Assembly (NCBI GenBank): GCA_002479415.1 | Contig: DLMZ01000031.1 | Span: 81,362 to 105,821 of the forward strand | DNA length: 24,460 bases | Reading direction: 5' to 3' | DNA from: Firmicutes bacterium UBA7523 | Lineage (GTDB): Bacteria > Bacillota > Dethiobacteria > Dethiobacterales > Dethiobacteraceae | Shown: piece by piece, positions 1-7,738 of the stretch | How the letters are laid out: the number at the start of each line of letters is the position of its first letter | How positions within the stretch are numbered: position 1 is the first letter of the stretch | Made by a program: the position numbers and the translations under genes | Notes under the pieces: generated by a model | Told to the model about the DNA's origin: nothing | The model's input: the letters and a program-made list of their open reading frames with translations, nothing else | The model's database searches: none

Positions 1-199
1 AGCAGAGACGGCATCTATCTCTTTGCTGCAACGGCGTCTGCGAATCGGCTATACGCGAGCTGCGCGCTTAATTGATGACATGGAAAAACGCGGCTTTGTG
101 GGCCGGTTCGAAGGAAGCAAAGCGAGAGAAGTTTTAATTACTCCAGAACAGGTATCCAGTTTGTTAACGGACGGGACTTCGGATAAACCTATTATGTAA
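1..199 (+). CDS. ftsK: DNA translocase FtsK/SpoIIIE, C-terminal end (partial)
   Basis: Only the last 65 residues are present; the reading frame begins at base 2 and the gene starts before the window. The visible part matches the gamma winged-helix domain that ends FtsK/SpoIIIE proteins: it contains SLLQRRLRIGYTRAARLID followed by an E-x-RGFVG stretch and an EGSKAREVL strand. In the family this domain reads polar sequence motifs on the chromosome and directs the hexameric motor that pumps DNA through the closing septum. The motor and membrane domains are outside the window, so I cannot tell the vegetative from the sporulation paralogue. The stop is 17 bases before rodZ, so the two are probably cotranscribed. 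Confidence 0.9.
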   Translation, partial: AETASISLLQRRLRIGYTRAARLIDDMEKRGFVGRFEGSKAREVLITPEQVSSLLTDGTSDKPIM

Positions 200-216
200 G
201 AAATGGGAGTGGTAAT

Positions 217-1023
217 ATGCAAGATCTTGGCGGCGAGTTGCGTCAGGCTCGGGAGAAATCGGGTGTATCATTAGAGGAAATATCAAAACGCACATTAATT
301 TCAAAGAAGTATCTGCTGGCTTTAGAGGAAGGGACGCACACTGTTTTCCCGGGGGAAGTCTACTTAAAAGGGGCATTGCGAAAATATGCTGCAGAAGTAG
401 GCCTTAGTCCGGAGTTGTTATTAGCCCGGTATGATGAAATGACCAATAAAGAAAAACCACAAATTGAACCTGTCCCGGAAAAGACTGTGACAATACCTGA
501 GATTTCTCCAACGCTCAAAAAAAACATAGGCCGATATGCAACAATAACGGTTGTTTTGTTGTTTGCAGTTTTTGCTGTACGCGCCGCTTATATTGGCTTG
601 ATGAAATCAATTGATTCTCCCGGAGAGCCCCCCAGCCATAATAACTTCGTGCCTGACGAAGAGGCTCCGGCTGATGATCTTCCTTTAACTCCGGAGGAAC
701 CAGAGATTCCCGAGCCTGAGCAAATGCGAATTGAAAGAGACAGCAGAGAGGACAGAGTGCTTTTTAATGTCTTTAACACGGATTCCCTGGATGTAGAACT
801 TGTATTTACTGGTCGCTGCTGGATTCGCGTGGAAGCGGATAATGCGCATCTTTTTGAAAAGAATTTTTCTGCCGGTGATACAGAGTTTATATCCGCTGAT
901 AATGCAATGCGTATTTCTATCGGCAATCCGTTGGGCATCAATGTTGTAGTGGGCGGAGAAAAGCTTGAGCTTCCCGAGACAAATGTAGCTTATAGTCTGT
1001 TTATTGCTATCGCTGAGGAATAA
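217..1023 (+). CDS. rodZ: RodZ-like helix-turn-helix membrane protein
   Basis: A 268-residue protein with the RodZ layout. An N-terminal helix-turn-helix of the Xre/HTH_25 type spans about residues 5-70, followed by a Pro/Glu-rich linker, one membrane segment at about residues 107-128, a second acidic Pro-rich linker (about 135-170), and a C-terminal DUF4115-type beta domain (about 188-262) with GRCWIRVEADN near residue 199. In the family the cytoplasmic HTH binds MreB and links the elongation machinery to the membrane. The ATG at 217 follows a GGGAGTGG ribosome site. The position between ftsK and rimO is common in Clostridia. Whether it is the true MreB partner or a paralogue of the YmfM type cannot be decided here. 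Confidence 0.88.
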   Translation: MQDLGGELRQAREKSGVSLEEISKRTLISKKYLLALEEGTHTVFPGEVYLKGALRKYAAEVGLSPELLLARYDEMTNKEKPQIEPVPEKTVTIPEISPTLKKNIGRYATITVVLLFAVFAVRAAYIGLMKSIDSPGEPPSHNNFVPDEEAPADDLPLTPEEPEIPEPEQMRIERDSREDRVLFNVFNTDSLDVELVFTGRCWIRVEADNAHLFEKNFSAGDTEFISADNAMRISIGNPLGINVVVGGEKLELPETNVAYSLFIAIAEE

Positions 1024-1029
1024 GAGCTG

Positions 1030-1110
1030 AATTATTGATATCATCCTCAATAATTAATATTTGTAATAATAGCCTAGTCCCGTCTGTACAATGACGGCTG
1101 ATTAGGCTAT
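1030..1110 (+). other. Two consecutive inverted repeats between rodZ and rimO
   Basis: The first hairpin pairs AATTATTGA (1030-1038) with TCAATAATT (1047-1055) around an 8-nt loop. The second pairs ATAGCCTA (1069-1076) with TAGGCTAT (1103-1110) and, inside it, CCGTC (1080-1084) with GACGG (1093-1097) around an 8-nt loop. Neither is followed by a T tract, so they are not classic terminators. They may be a transcript-processing or leader structure. Function is unknown. Confidence 0.5.
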
Positions 1111-1153
1111 ATTAATGAGTGTGGTTCTATCGAAGTTAAATCGGGGAGGACAT

Positions 1154-2497
1154 ATGCGAGATATAAATGTTGCACTAGTCTCTTTAGGCTGTGCGAAAAA
1201 TTTGGTTGACAGTGAGACAATGCTTGCTTTCTTAAAAGAAAAAGGTTTTTCTCTTACTAATAATACAGATGATGCCCAAGTAATAATTGTTAATACTTGT
1301 GGCTTTATTGAGTCGGCTAAAGAAGAATCTATACAAAAAATTCTGGAGATGTCTGCTCTAAAAAAAGGCTCTTGCCGGTTACTGCTGGCTGCCGGCTGCA
1401 TGGCGCAGCGTTACGGAAAGGAATTGCTGGCGGAGATGCCGGAGCTGGATGGAATTTTCGGCACAAATGATATATACGGTGTATTAGATGTGATTAACCG
1501 TGGCTTTGCAGGCGAGAAAACAGCTTTGACGAACGGGAAATTTGCTGCTCCTGAAGGGGCCCCGCGGCTTCTTAGCACTCCTGAACATACTGCGTACTTA
1601 AAAATTGCTGAAGGCTGCGATAACCGCTGTACTTATTGTGCCATTCCATTAATTCGCGGTCCATATCGCAGCCGCAGGAAAGCTTCTGTAGTGGCTGAAG
1701 CTGCTGCGTTGGCTGCCGGGGGTGTGAAGGAGCTTAATCTAATTGCCCAAGATACTACTTTGTTTGGGTCAGACACCACAGGTAAAAAGAAGCTTCCCTT
1801 ATTATTGCGTGAGCTCGCCGCGCTGGAAGGTTTGCATTGGATACGCTTGCTGTATGCTTATCCTGAAAGACTGGACGATGAAATAATCGAAGCTGTGGCA
1901 ACTGAGCCGAAGGTATGCAATTATCTTGATTTGCCGCTTCAGCACGGTTCGGATATAATCCTGCGCAGAATGGGCAGGAGAATGAAAGCAGAACAGCTTT
2001 TAGCTCTTATTGAGAAATTAAGAAAGCAGATTCCGGGCATAGTGCTGCGGTCTTCTTTTATCGTTGGATTTCCGGGAGAAGGGGAAGAAGAATTTAACCA
2101 ATTGCTTGCTTTTTTACAGGAAGCTCAGCTTGACCGTGTTGGTTTTTTTGCTTATTCACGCGAGGAAGGAACTACTGCAGCTTGGTTTCATCGACAGGTT
2201 TCAGAGGAGCTTAAACAGGAGAGGGTTAACCGAGCTATTGCGCTGCAAAGTGCCATAATTATGGAAAAAAACAAAGCTTTGGTAGGCAGCGTTCAAAGAG
2301 TGATGATTGATGGACGCTCAGCTCAGGACCCGTCATTGGCGCTTGCCAGAACATATGGCCAAGCTCCTGATGTGGACGGATATGTACGGCTGAAGGATAC
2401 GGAAAAGAAAAACGGAGAGATGGTATCTGTACGCATTACAGCCTTCGATGGATATGATTTTTTGGGGAGTATCGTCGGTGCTTCTGAGTGCCGTTAA
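1154..2497 (+). CDS. rimO: Ribosomal protein S12 methylthiotransferase RimO
   Basis: A radical-SAM methylthiotransferase of 447 residues that in the family adds a methylthio group to the conserved Asp of ribosomal protein S12. The N-terminal UPF0004 domain carries three cluster cysteines: C13 in SLGCAKNLVDSE, C49 in NTCGF and C82 in AAGCMAQ. The radical-SAM motif CDNRCTYC gives C155, C159 and C162, and a TRAM domain follows at the C-terminus. SLGCAKNLVDSE and the AIPLIRGPYRSR context favour RimO over the related tRNA enzyme MiaB. I place the start at the ATG at 1154, directly after GGGGAGGA (spacing about 4), rather than the in-frame ATG at 1115, which adds 13 residues and lacks a good ribosome site. 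Confidence 0.93.
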   Translation: MRDINVALVSLGCAKNLVDSETMLAFLKEKGFSLTNNTDDAQVIIVNTCGFIESAKEESIQKILEMSALKKGSCRLLLAAGCMAQRYGKELLAEMPELDGIFGTNDIYGVLDVINRGFAGEKTALTNGKFAAPEGAPRLLSTPEHTAYLKIAEGCDNRCTYCAIPLIRGPYRSRRKASVVAEAAALAAGGVKELNLIAQDTTLFGSDTTGKKKLPLLLRELAALEGLHWIRLLYAYPERLDDEIIEAVATEPKVCNYLDLPLQHGSDIILRRMGRRMKAEQLLALIEKLRKQIPGIVLRSSFIVGFPGEGEEEFNQLLAFLQEAQLDRVGFFAYSREEGTTAAWFHRQVSEELKQERVNRAIALQSAIIMEKNKALVGSVQRVMIDGRSAQDPSLALARTYGQAPDVDGYVRLKDTEKKNGEMVSVRITAFDGYDFLGSIVGASECR

Positions 2498-2517
2498 TAT
2501 GTGGTCTTACCTTCCAG

Positions 2518-2546
2518 TTGGCTTAGCTATTACGATATGTTATAAT
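2518..2546 (+). promoter_or_regulatory. Sigma-A type promoter for the 177-aa protein and FtsH-like gene
   Basis: TTGGCT (2518-2523), a 17-nt spacer and a perfect TATAAT (2541-2546) lie 39 bases before the next start codon. This makes the following two genes an independent transcription unit from rimO. Confidence 0.75.
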
Positions 2547-2584
2547 ACTTATGTAAACTAGCAAGCGCTGGAAAGGGAGATTTT

Positions 2585-3118
2585 ATGAACAATTTTAAAT
2601 GGGCTGTAGCAGCTTTAGCGTTTGTGCTTACACTGATATTTGCAGTGGGAGTTGTCCATTTTCGTCAGAATCAGCTGATTAACGAGCCTTTGTTTAAGCG
2701 AATCAGTGAAATGGAAAGCGTAGAAACCGTTAATCTGCAGCAGGAGGGAAGCACTCAGGTTATTACGGTAAAGCTGGCAAATGTAAAGGATTTTCCTGGT
2801 GTTTACCGGAAATTAAACGAAGAAATTAGCAAGCTTTTAGGACAAAAAAGTTACCGTCTTATGTTATTGGACGAACGTGACCATGTTCTGGAAGCAGCTT
2901 TTTTTGCTGCGCACCTTGCTCTCTATGAAGGAGAACGATGGGGAAATTTTGTTGAAATGGGTGACCGCGTCAACCAAGCAATGAGCACTTTCGGGATTGA
3001 AAGCTATTCGCTGTTTGTAGATTCGCAGTATATATATATTAAGGCAGAAAACGGCGAAGCTTATTTATATGAAACGGTTAAGAGATATGATTACCGGGAA
3101 GCAGGTGAGCGTGTATGA
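2585..3118 (+). CDS. Membrane-anchored protein of unknown function, partner of the FtsH-like gene
   Basis: A 177-residue protein that I do not assign to a named family. One hydrophobic segment at about residues 6-25, preceded by a Lys, predicts a single-pass anchor with the rest outside the membrane. The remainder looks like a mixed alpha/beta domain: a basic/polar helix, strands around residues 48-65, and a region with paired Tyr residues near the end. The ATG at 2585 has a strong ribosome site (GGAAAGGGAGA, 4 nt before ATG). Its last four bases overlap the ATG of the protease gene (ATGA), so the two are translationally coupled. The inference is that this protein works with the protease, perhaps supplying the outer domain that protease lacks. 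Confidence 0.8.
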   Translation: MNNFKWAVAALAFVLTLIFAVGVVHFRQNQLINEPLFKRISEMESVETVNLQQEGSTQVITVKLANVKDFPGVYRKLNEEISKLLGQKSYRLMLLDERDHVLEAAFFAAHLALYEGERWGNFVEMGDRVNQAMSTFGIESYSLFVDSQYIYIKAENGEAYLYETVKRYDYREAGERV

Positions 3119-4608
3119 TTCGTGAGACTGTTTTAGGCGCGGGGCTGGCCCTCTTAATCGTGTTAGCGTGGCAGGGCATTAATGTTGCGCCTGTGGTTTT
3201 TTTTGGCGCCATGTTTTTTCTTCTTTTTCACTTTGTAGGCTTTAAGGGAGAAAGTAAGAGCTTTTCGGTTGTTGATTCAGGAAAAAGCAGTAAGGGGCTC
3301 GTTAAATTTGAGCAAATTGGAGGCCAGCAGACGGCCAAAAAAGAGCTGTTGGAAGCTCTCGACTTTGTTCGTTTCCCTGAGCGTATTGCTAAAATGGGGA
3401 TTCGTCCGCTTAAAGGAATTTTGTTGGCTGGTCCGCCGGGTACGGGAAAGACGCTTCTTGCTAAAGCTGCAGCACAGTACACCGAGTCTGTTTTTCTTGC
3501 TTCATCCGGTAGTGAGTTTATTGAAATGTATGCCGGAGTAGGCGCGCAGAGGGTGCGGCAAATTTTCTCGAAAGCAAGAAGCTTAGCTATAAAGGAAAAA
3601 AAGAAAAGCGCCATTGTTTTTATAGACGAGATTGAAATACTCGGCGGCAAAAGAGGATCCCACAGCTCCCACCATGAGTATGATCAAACATTAAACCAGT
3701 TGCTGGTTGAAATGGACGGAATGTCAATTAATGAGAAGGTTCGCGTCTTGCTCATCGGCGCAACCAATCGTTCCGATATGCTGGACAGCGCTCTAGTTCG
3801 TCCGGGACGCTTTGACAGAATTGTTCAGGTGGATTTGCCTGATGTGGATGCCAGATTTGAGATACTCAAGCTTCATTTGGAAAACAAGCCGCTGGAAGAT
3901 GATGTGGATTTACATCGAGTGGCTCGGGAAACTTTTGGTTTTTCAGGCGCTCATTTGGAAAGTGTGGCAAATGAAGCTGCTATTTTGGCAATGCGGGAAA
4001 AGAAAGAAAAAATCAGTGAAAAAGATTTGCATGAAGCTATAGATAAAGTAATAATGGGTGAAAAGCTGGATCGAAAGCCTGACAGGGAGGAACTGTGGCG
4101 AGTAGCAGTACACGAGATTGGTCATGCAATTATCAGTGAAATAAATCGGCCGGGTTCGGTATCCACAATTACAACTACTTCTCGTGGAAGAGCCTTGGGT
4201 TATATGCGCCAGAGCCCAGAGAAGGATAGCTATCTGTACACCAAGGAATATTTGGAGGGACAGATTGCCATTCTTGTCGGCGGATCGGCAGCAGAGGAAG
4301 TTGTGCTTGGCAATCGTTCTACCGGCGCTGCCAATGATTTTCAGCAGGCTGTGGAGGCCGCGAAACGGATAATTGCTGCAGGGATGTCTTCGTTGGGGGT
4401 TGTTTCTCCAGAAGATTTACCTAAGAGTATTTCGCACCGGGTTATGCAGAAAATTATTGCAGACCAGGAGCAATATGTTCGGGGCATTCTTTGTAATTAT
4501 CAAGAACAAATTCATGAATTGGCCGAAGTTCTAATAGAAGAGGAAAAGTTAAGCGGTGAAATGTTAAGGAGTCACCTTAACTTTACTAAGCAATATGCAG
4601 TTTCTTAG
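3115..4608 (+). CDS. Short FtsH-like AAA+ membrane metalloprotease
   Basis: A 497-residue member of the FtsH family (AAA+ ATPase plus M41 zinc protease), about 100-150 residues shorter than housekeeping FtsH. Residues 6-22 and 24-42 are two hydrophobic segments with almost no loop between them, so the usual outer domain is missing. The AAA part has Walker A GPPGTGKT (106-113), Walker B IVFIDE (167-172) and a second region of homology ending VRPGRFDR. The protease part has HEIGH (333-337) and the distal Asp408 in GAANDFQQA, so zinc ligands and the catalytic Glu are intact. The pore loop reads M-Y-A-G (138-141) instead of the usual M-F-V-G. The tail after the protease domain is short. This is probably a specialised paralogue that degrades membrane or cytosolic proteins, not the main ftsH. 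Confidence 0.87.
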   Translation: MIRETVLGAGLALLIVLAWQGINVAPVVFFGAMFFLLFHFVGFKGESKSFSVVDSGKSSKGLVKFEQIGGQQTAKKELLEALDFVRFPERIAKMGIRPLKGILLAGPPGTGKTLLAKAAAQYTESVFLASSGSEFIEMYAGVGAQRVRQIFSKARSLAIKEKKKSAIVFIDEIEILGGKRGSHSSHHEYDQTLNQLLVEMDGMSINEKVRVLLIGATNRSDMLDSALVRPGRFDRIVQVDLPDVDARFEILKLHLENKPLEDDVDLHRVARETFGFSGAHLESVANEAAILAMREKKEKISEKDLHEAIDKVIMGEKLDRKPDREELWRVAVHEIGHAIISEINRPGSVSTITTTSRGRALGYMRQSPEKDSYLYTKEYLEGQIAILVGGSAAEEVVLGNRSTGAANDFQQAVEAAKRIIAAGMSSLGVVSPEDLPKSISHRVMQKIIADQEQYVRGILCNYQEQIHELAEVLIEEEKLSGEMLRSHLNFTKQYAVS

Positions 4609-4639
4609 GTTATTAAGATAAGTTTATTAAGGAATAAGA

Positions 4640-4675
4640 GGTGTCGGGAAAAATTCCGGTACCTTTTTACTTTTT
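4640..4675 (+). terminator. Rho-independent terminator after the FtsH-like gene
   Basis: GGTGTCGGGAA (4640-4650) pairs with TTCCGGTACC (4654-4663), with two G-U pairs and one bulged G, around an AAA loop. It is followed by TTTTTACTTTTT. It ends the two-gene protease unit before ruvC. Confidence 0.8.
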
Positions 4676-4719
4676 AGTCTAAAAAGCCTGTGCCACGGCA
4701 GGAATTACCCGATGAAGCA

Positions 4720-4733
4720 TCGAATATATGTTT
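4720..4733 (+). promoter_or_regulatory. Probable LexA (SOS) box upstream of ruvC
   Basis: CGAATATATGTTTG differs at one core position from the Bacillus/Clostridia LexA consensus CGAAC-N4-GTTYG. It lies 28 bases before the ruvC start, where LexA binding would block the ruvCAB unit. Holliday-junction genes are known SOS targets in Bacillota. I could not place a convincing -35/-10 pair around it. Confidence 0.6.
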
Positions 4734-4761
4734 GTGTAGCATTAAGAAACGGGGGAGACGG

Positions 4762-5262
4762 ATGCGTATTATTGGCATTGATCCGGGGCTGGCAACCACC
4801 GGCTATGGGATTGTGGATAGTGATGGCTACAGCAGCAGCTTGGTTAGTTTCGGATGTATCCGTACTGATGCTCAGCTGGAAGGGCCGGAGAGGTTAAAGA
4901 TTATATATAATGATCTGCATTCGCTTCTTGCCGAGTATCAGCCGACCATTATGGCAGTAGAAAAATTGTTCTTCAGCCGGAATATATCCAGTGCCATGCA
5001 GGTTGGAGAAGCTCGGGGAGTAGCGGTGCTGGCAGGGTGCAATGCAGGGCTGCCTGTCTGTGAGTATACGCCTCTTCAGGTTAAGCAGGCTGTGGTGGGT
5101 TACGGACGCGCAGAAAAACAGCAAGTTCAGCATATGGTTCGTTTTCTGTTAGCTCTAAATGCAATTCCCCGCCCTGATGATGCTGCAGACGCACTGGCTG
5201 TGGCAATTTGCCATGCTCATAGCGGCAGCAGCTTTGGCCGGAGGAATAAAAAATATGTTTAA
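4762..5262 (+). CDS. ruvC: Crossover junction endodeoxyribonuclease RuvC
   Basis: A 166-residue Holliday-junction resolvase that cuts symmetrically at four-way junctions delivered by RuvAB. The RNase H-like fold is clear: MRIIGIDPGLATTGYG carries the first catalytic Asp (D7), AVEKLFF the Glu (E67), and RPDDAADALAVAICH the C-terminal acidic pair (D140, D143). I start at the ATG at 4762, preceded by GGGGGAGA, which gives the canonical N-terminus; a longer frame back to 4690 adds 24 residues unlike the family. The 3' end overlaps ruvA by 8 bases. First gene of the ruvC-ruvA-ruvB run and probably SOS-controlled. Confidence 0.95.
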   Translation: MRIIGIDPGLATTGYGIVDSDGYSSSLVSFGCIRTDAQLEGPERLKIIYNDLHSLLAEYQPTIMAVEKLFFSRNISSAMQVGEARGVAVLAGCNAGLPVCEYTPLQVKQAVVGYGRAEKQQVQHMVRFLLALNAIPRPDDAADALAVAICHAHSGSSFGRRNKKYV

Positions 5263-5860
5263 TTATATTCGCGGTATTCTTGTTCAGAAAACTAATAATG
5301 CAGTGGTTATTGAAAACCAGGGAATCGGGTATTTGCTAACAGTTCCGGCTACTACCGGCAATCGTTTGCTAAACGTTGGCGGAGAGGTTAAACTATTTAC
5401 ATATTTAGCTGTTCGTGAAGACGATTTATCTTTGTACGGGTTTTTTACGGCTGAAGAGCTGGCTATGTTTGAGCTTTTGCTTTCCGTTTCCGGTGTCGGC
5501 CCTAAGGCGGCGCTGGCTGTACTTTCAACGTTGAGCACAAACGACTTTTATACCGCAATTATGCAAGAAAATGTACGCACATTGACCAGGGTTCCCGGGG
5601 TTGGCCCTAAGTCGGCCAAGCGATTGATTATGGAGCTAAAGGATAAAATAGCCGCAACCGGTGGGGAAGAGTCTATTGCCGGCTCTTCTTTATCCGTTCA
5701 AAATCATGATGCTTACAATGATGCTATGGAAGCTCTTTTAGCTTTAGGCTACAATGGAAATGAAGCACAGGGCGCGCTACAGGCAGTGCTTAAGGATAGT
5801 GATGATGATACCGGGCAGGCATTGTTACACAGAGCTTTATGCCAACTGGGAATGAAGTGA
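5255..5860 (+). CDS. ruvA: Holliday junction branch migration protein RuvA
   Basis: A 201-residue protein, the usual RuvA length. It contains an N-terminal OB fold beginning MFNYIRGILVQK, two helix-hairpin-helix motifs (VSGVGPKAALAVLS and VPGVGPKSAKRLI), and a C-terminal RuvB-binding helical domain ending RALCQLGMK. RuvA tetramers clamp the four-way junction and load RuvB. The ATG at 5255 has GGAGG 10 bases upstream inside the end of ruvC and gives the family N-terminus; an in-frame extension back to 5159 runs through ruvC coding sequence and is rejected. Confidence 0.95.
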   Translation: MFNYIRGILVQKTNNAVVIENQGIGYLLTVPATTGNRLLNVGGEVKLFTYLAVREDDLSLYGFFTAEELAMFELLLSVSGVGPKAALAVLSTLSTNDFYTAIMQENVRTLTRVPGVGPKSAKRLIMELKDKIAATGGEESIAGSSLSVQNHDAYNDAMEALLALGYNGNEAQGALQAVLKDSDDDTGQALLHRALCQLGMK

Positions 5861-5870
5861 GGATATAGGA

Positions 5871-6893
5871 ATGGAAGAACGGATTATTTCAGCTCGTACA
5901 CGAACTGAAGACGACTGCCAGGATGTAACGCTGCGGCCGAGGACGCTGGATGAGTACATCGGTCAGGATAAACTAAAGGATAACCTGCAGGTGTTTATTT
6001 CTGCGGCCAAGGAACGGGGAGATTCCTTGGATCATGTGCTGCTGTACGGCCCCCCTGGTTTGGGAAAAACTACACTGGCCGCAATTATTGCTGCGGAACT
6101 GGGTGTTAACTTGCGTGCCACATCCGGGCCAGCCATAGAGCGTCCAGGTGATTTAGCGGCTATTTTAACTAATCTGGCACCTTATGATGTGCTTTTCATT
6201 GATGAAATTCATCGTTTGCACCGAACGGTGGAGGAAGTACTTTACCCGGCTATGGAAGATTTTGCGTTGGATATTATTATCGGCAAAGGCCCAAGTGCTC
6301 GTTCACTGCGCTTGGACTTGCCGCCTTTTACTATGATTGGCGCTACAACCAGAGCAGGCGCTTTGTCTTCACCTTTGCGTGACCGTTTTGGAGTGGTTTC
6401 CCGATTGGAGTTTTACCGGGAGGATGAACTGCAGGAAATTGTTCGCCGCGCCGCCCGCATTTTACAGGTCCCCATTGATGATGACGGCTCGCTTCGGATA
6501 GCTTCCGCTGCTCGTGGTACACCGCGAATTGCTAACCGCTTGCTAAAGCGTGTGCGTGATTTCGCTCAAGTAAAAGCAGACAACGAAATTACAGGGAAAG
6601 TTGCTCAACAGGCATTGCAGATGCTGGAAGTGGACTTTCTTGGCTTGGATGAAGTTGACCGTTTTTTGCTACGTACAATGGTGGAAAAATTCGGAGGAGG
6701 ACCGGTGGGGCTAGATACTTTGGCGGCTGCCATTTCGGAAGAAAGAGAGACAATTGAAGATGTTTTTGAGCCTTATCTAATGCAGATAGGTTTTTTACAA
6801 CGGACTCCGCGAGGGAGAATTGTTACTCAGTTGGCATGTAGTCATCTTGGCATGGCATTTCCTGAATCTGCGCAAGAAAATTCTTTTTGGTAG
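5871..6893 (+). CDS. ruvB: Holliday junction branch migration ATPase RuvB
   Basis: A 340-residue AAA+ motor that drives branch migration with RuvA. Walker A GPPGLGKTT begins at residue 60 and Walker B has FIDEIHR with D111/E112. The sensor stretch IGATTRAG follows, and the C-terminal winged helix contains GGGPVGLDTLA and QIGFLQRTPRGR. The start at 5871 follows GAGGATATAGGA, 10 bases after ruvA. queH begins 8 bases after the stop, so transcription very likely continues. Confidence 0.96.
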   Translation: MEERIISARTRTEDDCQDVTLRPRTLDEYIGQDKLKDNLQVFISAAKERGDSLDHVLLYGPPGLGKTTLAAIIAAELGVNLRATSGPAIERPGDLAAILTNLAPYDVLFIDEIHRLHRTVEEVLYPAMEDFALDIIIGKGPSARSLRLDLPPFTMIGATTRAGALSSPLRDRFGVVSRLEFYREDELQEIVRRAARILQVPIDDDGSLRIASAARGTPRIANRLLKRVRDFAQVKADNEITGKVAQQALQMLEVDFLGLDEVDRFLLRTMVEKFGGGPVGLDTLAAAISEERETIEDVFEPYLMQIGFLQRTPRGRIVTQLACSHLGMAFPESAQENSFW

Positions 6894-6901
6894 GTGGGAT
6901 A

Positions 6902-7429
6902 GTGAAGCTTTTATTGCATATGTGCTGTGCGCCGTGCAGTACATATAGTACCGAGCATTTTCGCCGTCTTGGATATAAAATTCAAGGGTATTTTTATAAT
7001 CCTAATATTCATCCTTATAAGGAGTTTCAGCGGCGGCGGGATACTTTAAAAGACTATTGTAATAATGAGGGGATACAGCTTGAGGTCTGCGATTCATACG
7101 ACCTGGAAGACTATTTGCATATTGTGATGAAGGACATGACAAGCCGCTGCAGATCTTGTTATCGTATCCGTCTTGAGGGTGCAGCGAGGCAGGCGGCAAA
7201 AATGGACATTCCCTGCTTTTCGACTACCTTAGCTATCAGTCCTTATCAGAATCATGAGCTTTTGTGCCTGGAAGGGGAAGAAGCGGGGAAAAAATACGGT
7301 GTATCATTCATTTATGAGGATTTACGTGCGGGATATCGGCAGAGCGTAGATATATCTCGTAAATTAGAGCTTTACCGTCAGCCTTACTGCGGATGTATTT
7401 TCAGCGAAAAGGAACGCTATAAAAAATAG
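6902..7429 (+). CDS. queH: Epoxyqueuosine reductase QueH
   Basis: A 175-residue protein of the DUF208/QueH family, the cobalamin-independent enzyme that reduces epoxyqueuosine to queuosine in tRNA. The characteristic cysteines are present: C8, C9 and C12 in HMCCAPCST, C83 and C86 in CRSCYRIR, and C163 and C165 in YCGCIFSEKE. These supply the iron-sulfur and redox site in the family. I choose the GTG at 6902, behind AGGTGG, which gives the usual MKLLLH start; a TTG at 6887 overlapping the ruvB end is less likely. queA and tgt lie downstream in the same direction, so three queuosine-pathway steps share this unit. Confidence 0.9.
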   Translation: MKLLLHMCCAPCSTYSTEHFRRLGYKIQGYFYNPNIHPYKEFQRRRDTLKDYCNNEGIQLEVCDSYDLEDYLHIVMKDMTSRCRSCYRIRLEGAARQAAKMDIPCFSTTLAISPYQNHELLCLEGEEAGKKYGVSFIYEDLRAGYRQSVDISRKLELYRQPYCGCIFSEKERYKK

Positions 7430-7442
7430 GAGGCAGTGATTT

Positions 7443-7652
7443 ATGGAAAATTTCGGCCGAATTTTTATCTATTTTGGCTGTTTTCTTATTCTCTTTGGTT
7501 TAGTCCTTACACTGGGCGGCCGTATAAATCTCGGTAAGTTGCCCGGTGATATAATTATAAGGCGGGAGAACTTTGTTTTTTATTTTCCCATCATGACAGG
7601 AATTGTGATTAGTATTGTTTTATCAGCATTAATGTATATATTCCGCCGATAG
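7443..7652 (+). CDS. Small DUF2905-family membrane protein
   Basis: A 69-residue protein with two membrane segments (about residues 5-26 and 46-66) separated by the conserved GRINLGKLPGDIIIRREN stretch typical of DUF2905. Function is unknown. The AGGAGG ribosome site overlaps the queH stop codon, which argues for coupling to the upstream genes. It is frequently found near ruvB and queA in Clostridia, so the location is expected. Confidence 0.88.
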   Translation: MENFGRIFIYFGCFLILFGLVLTLGGRINLGKLPGDIIIRRENFVFYFPIMTGIVISIVLSALMYIFRR

Positions 7653-7738
7653 CGTTAAACAACAGTGAAGAATAAACTCCGGCAGGAAATATCGGGGCAA
7701 TGTCGAAATCAAGGGAGAGCAAACAACGGGGGTGGATT

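Noticed and set aside
7700..7738. Upstream in-frame ATG for the SpoIID gene
   Set aside because: It adds 13 polar residues before a clear signal peptide, and the ATG at 7739 has a better ribosome site.
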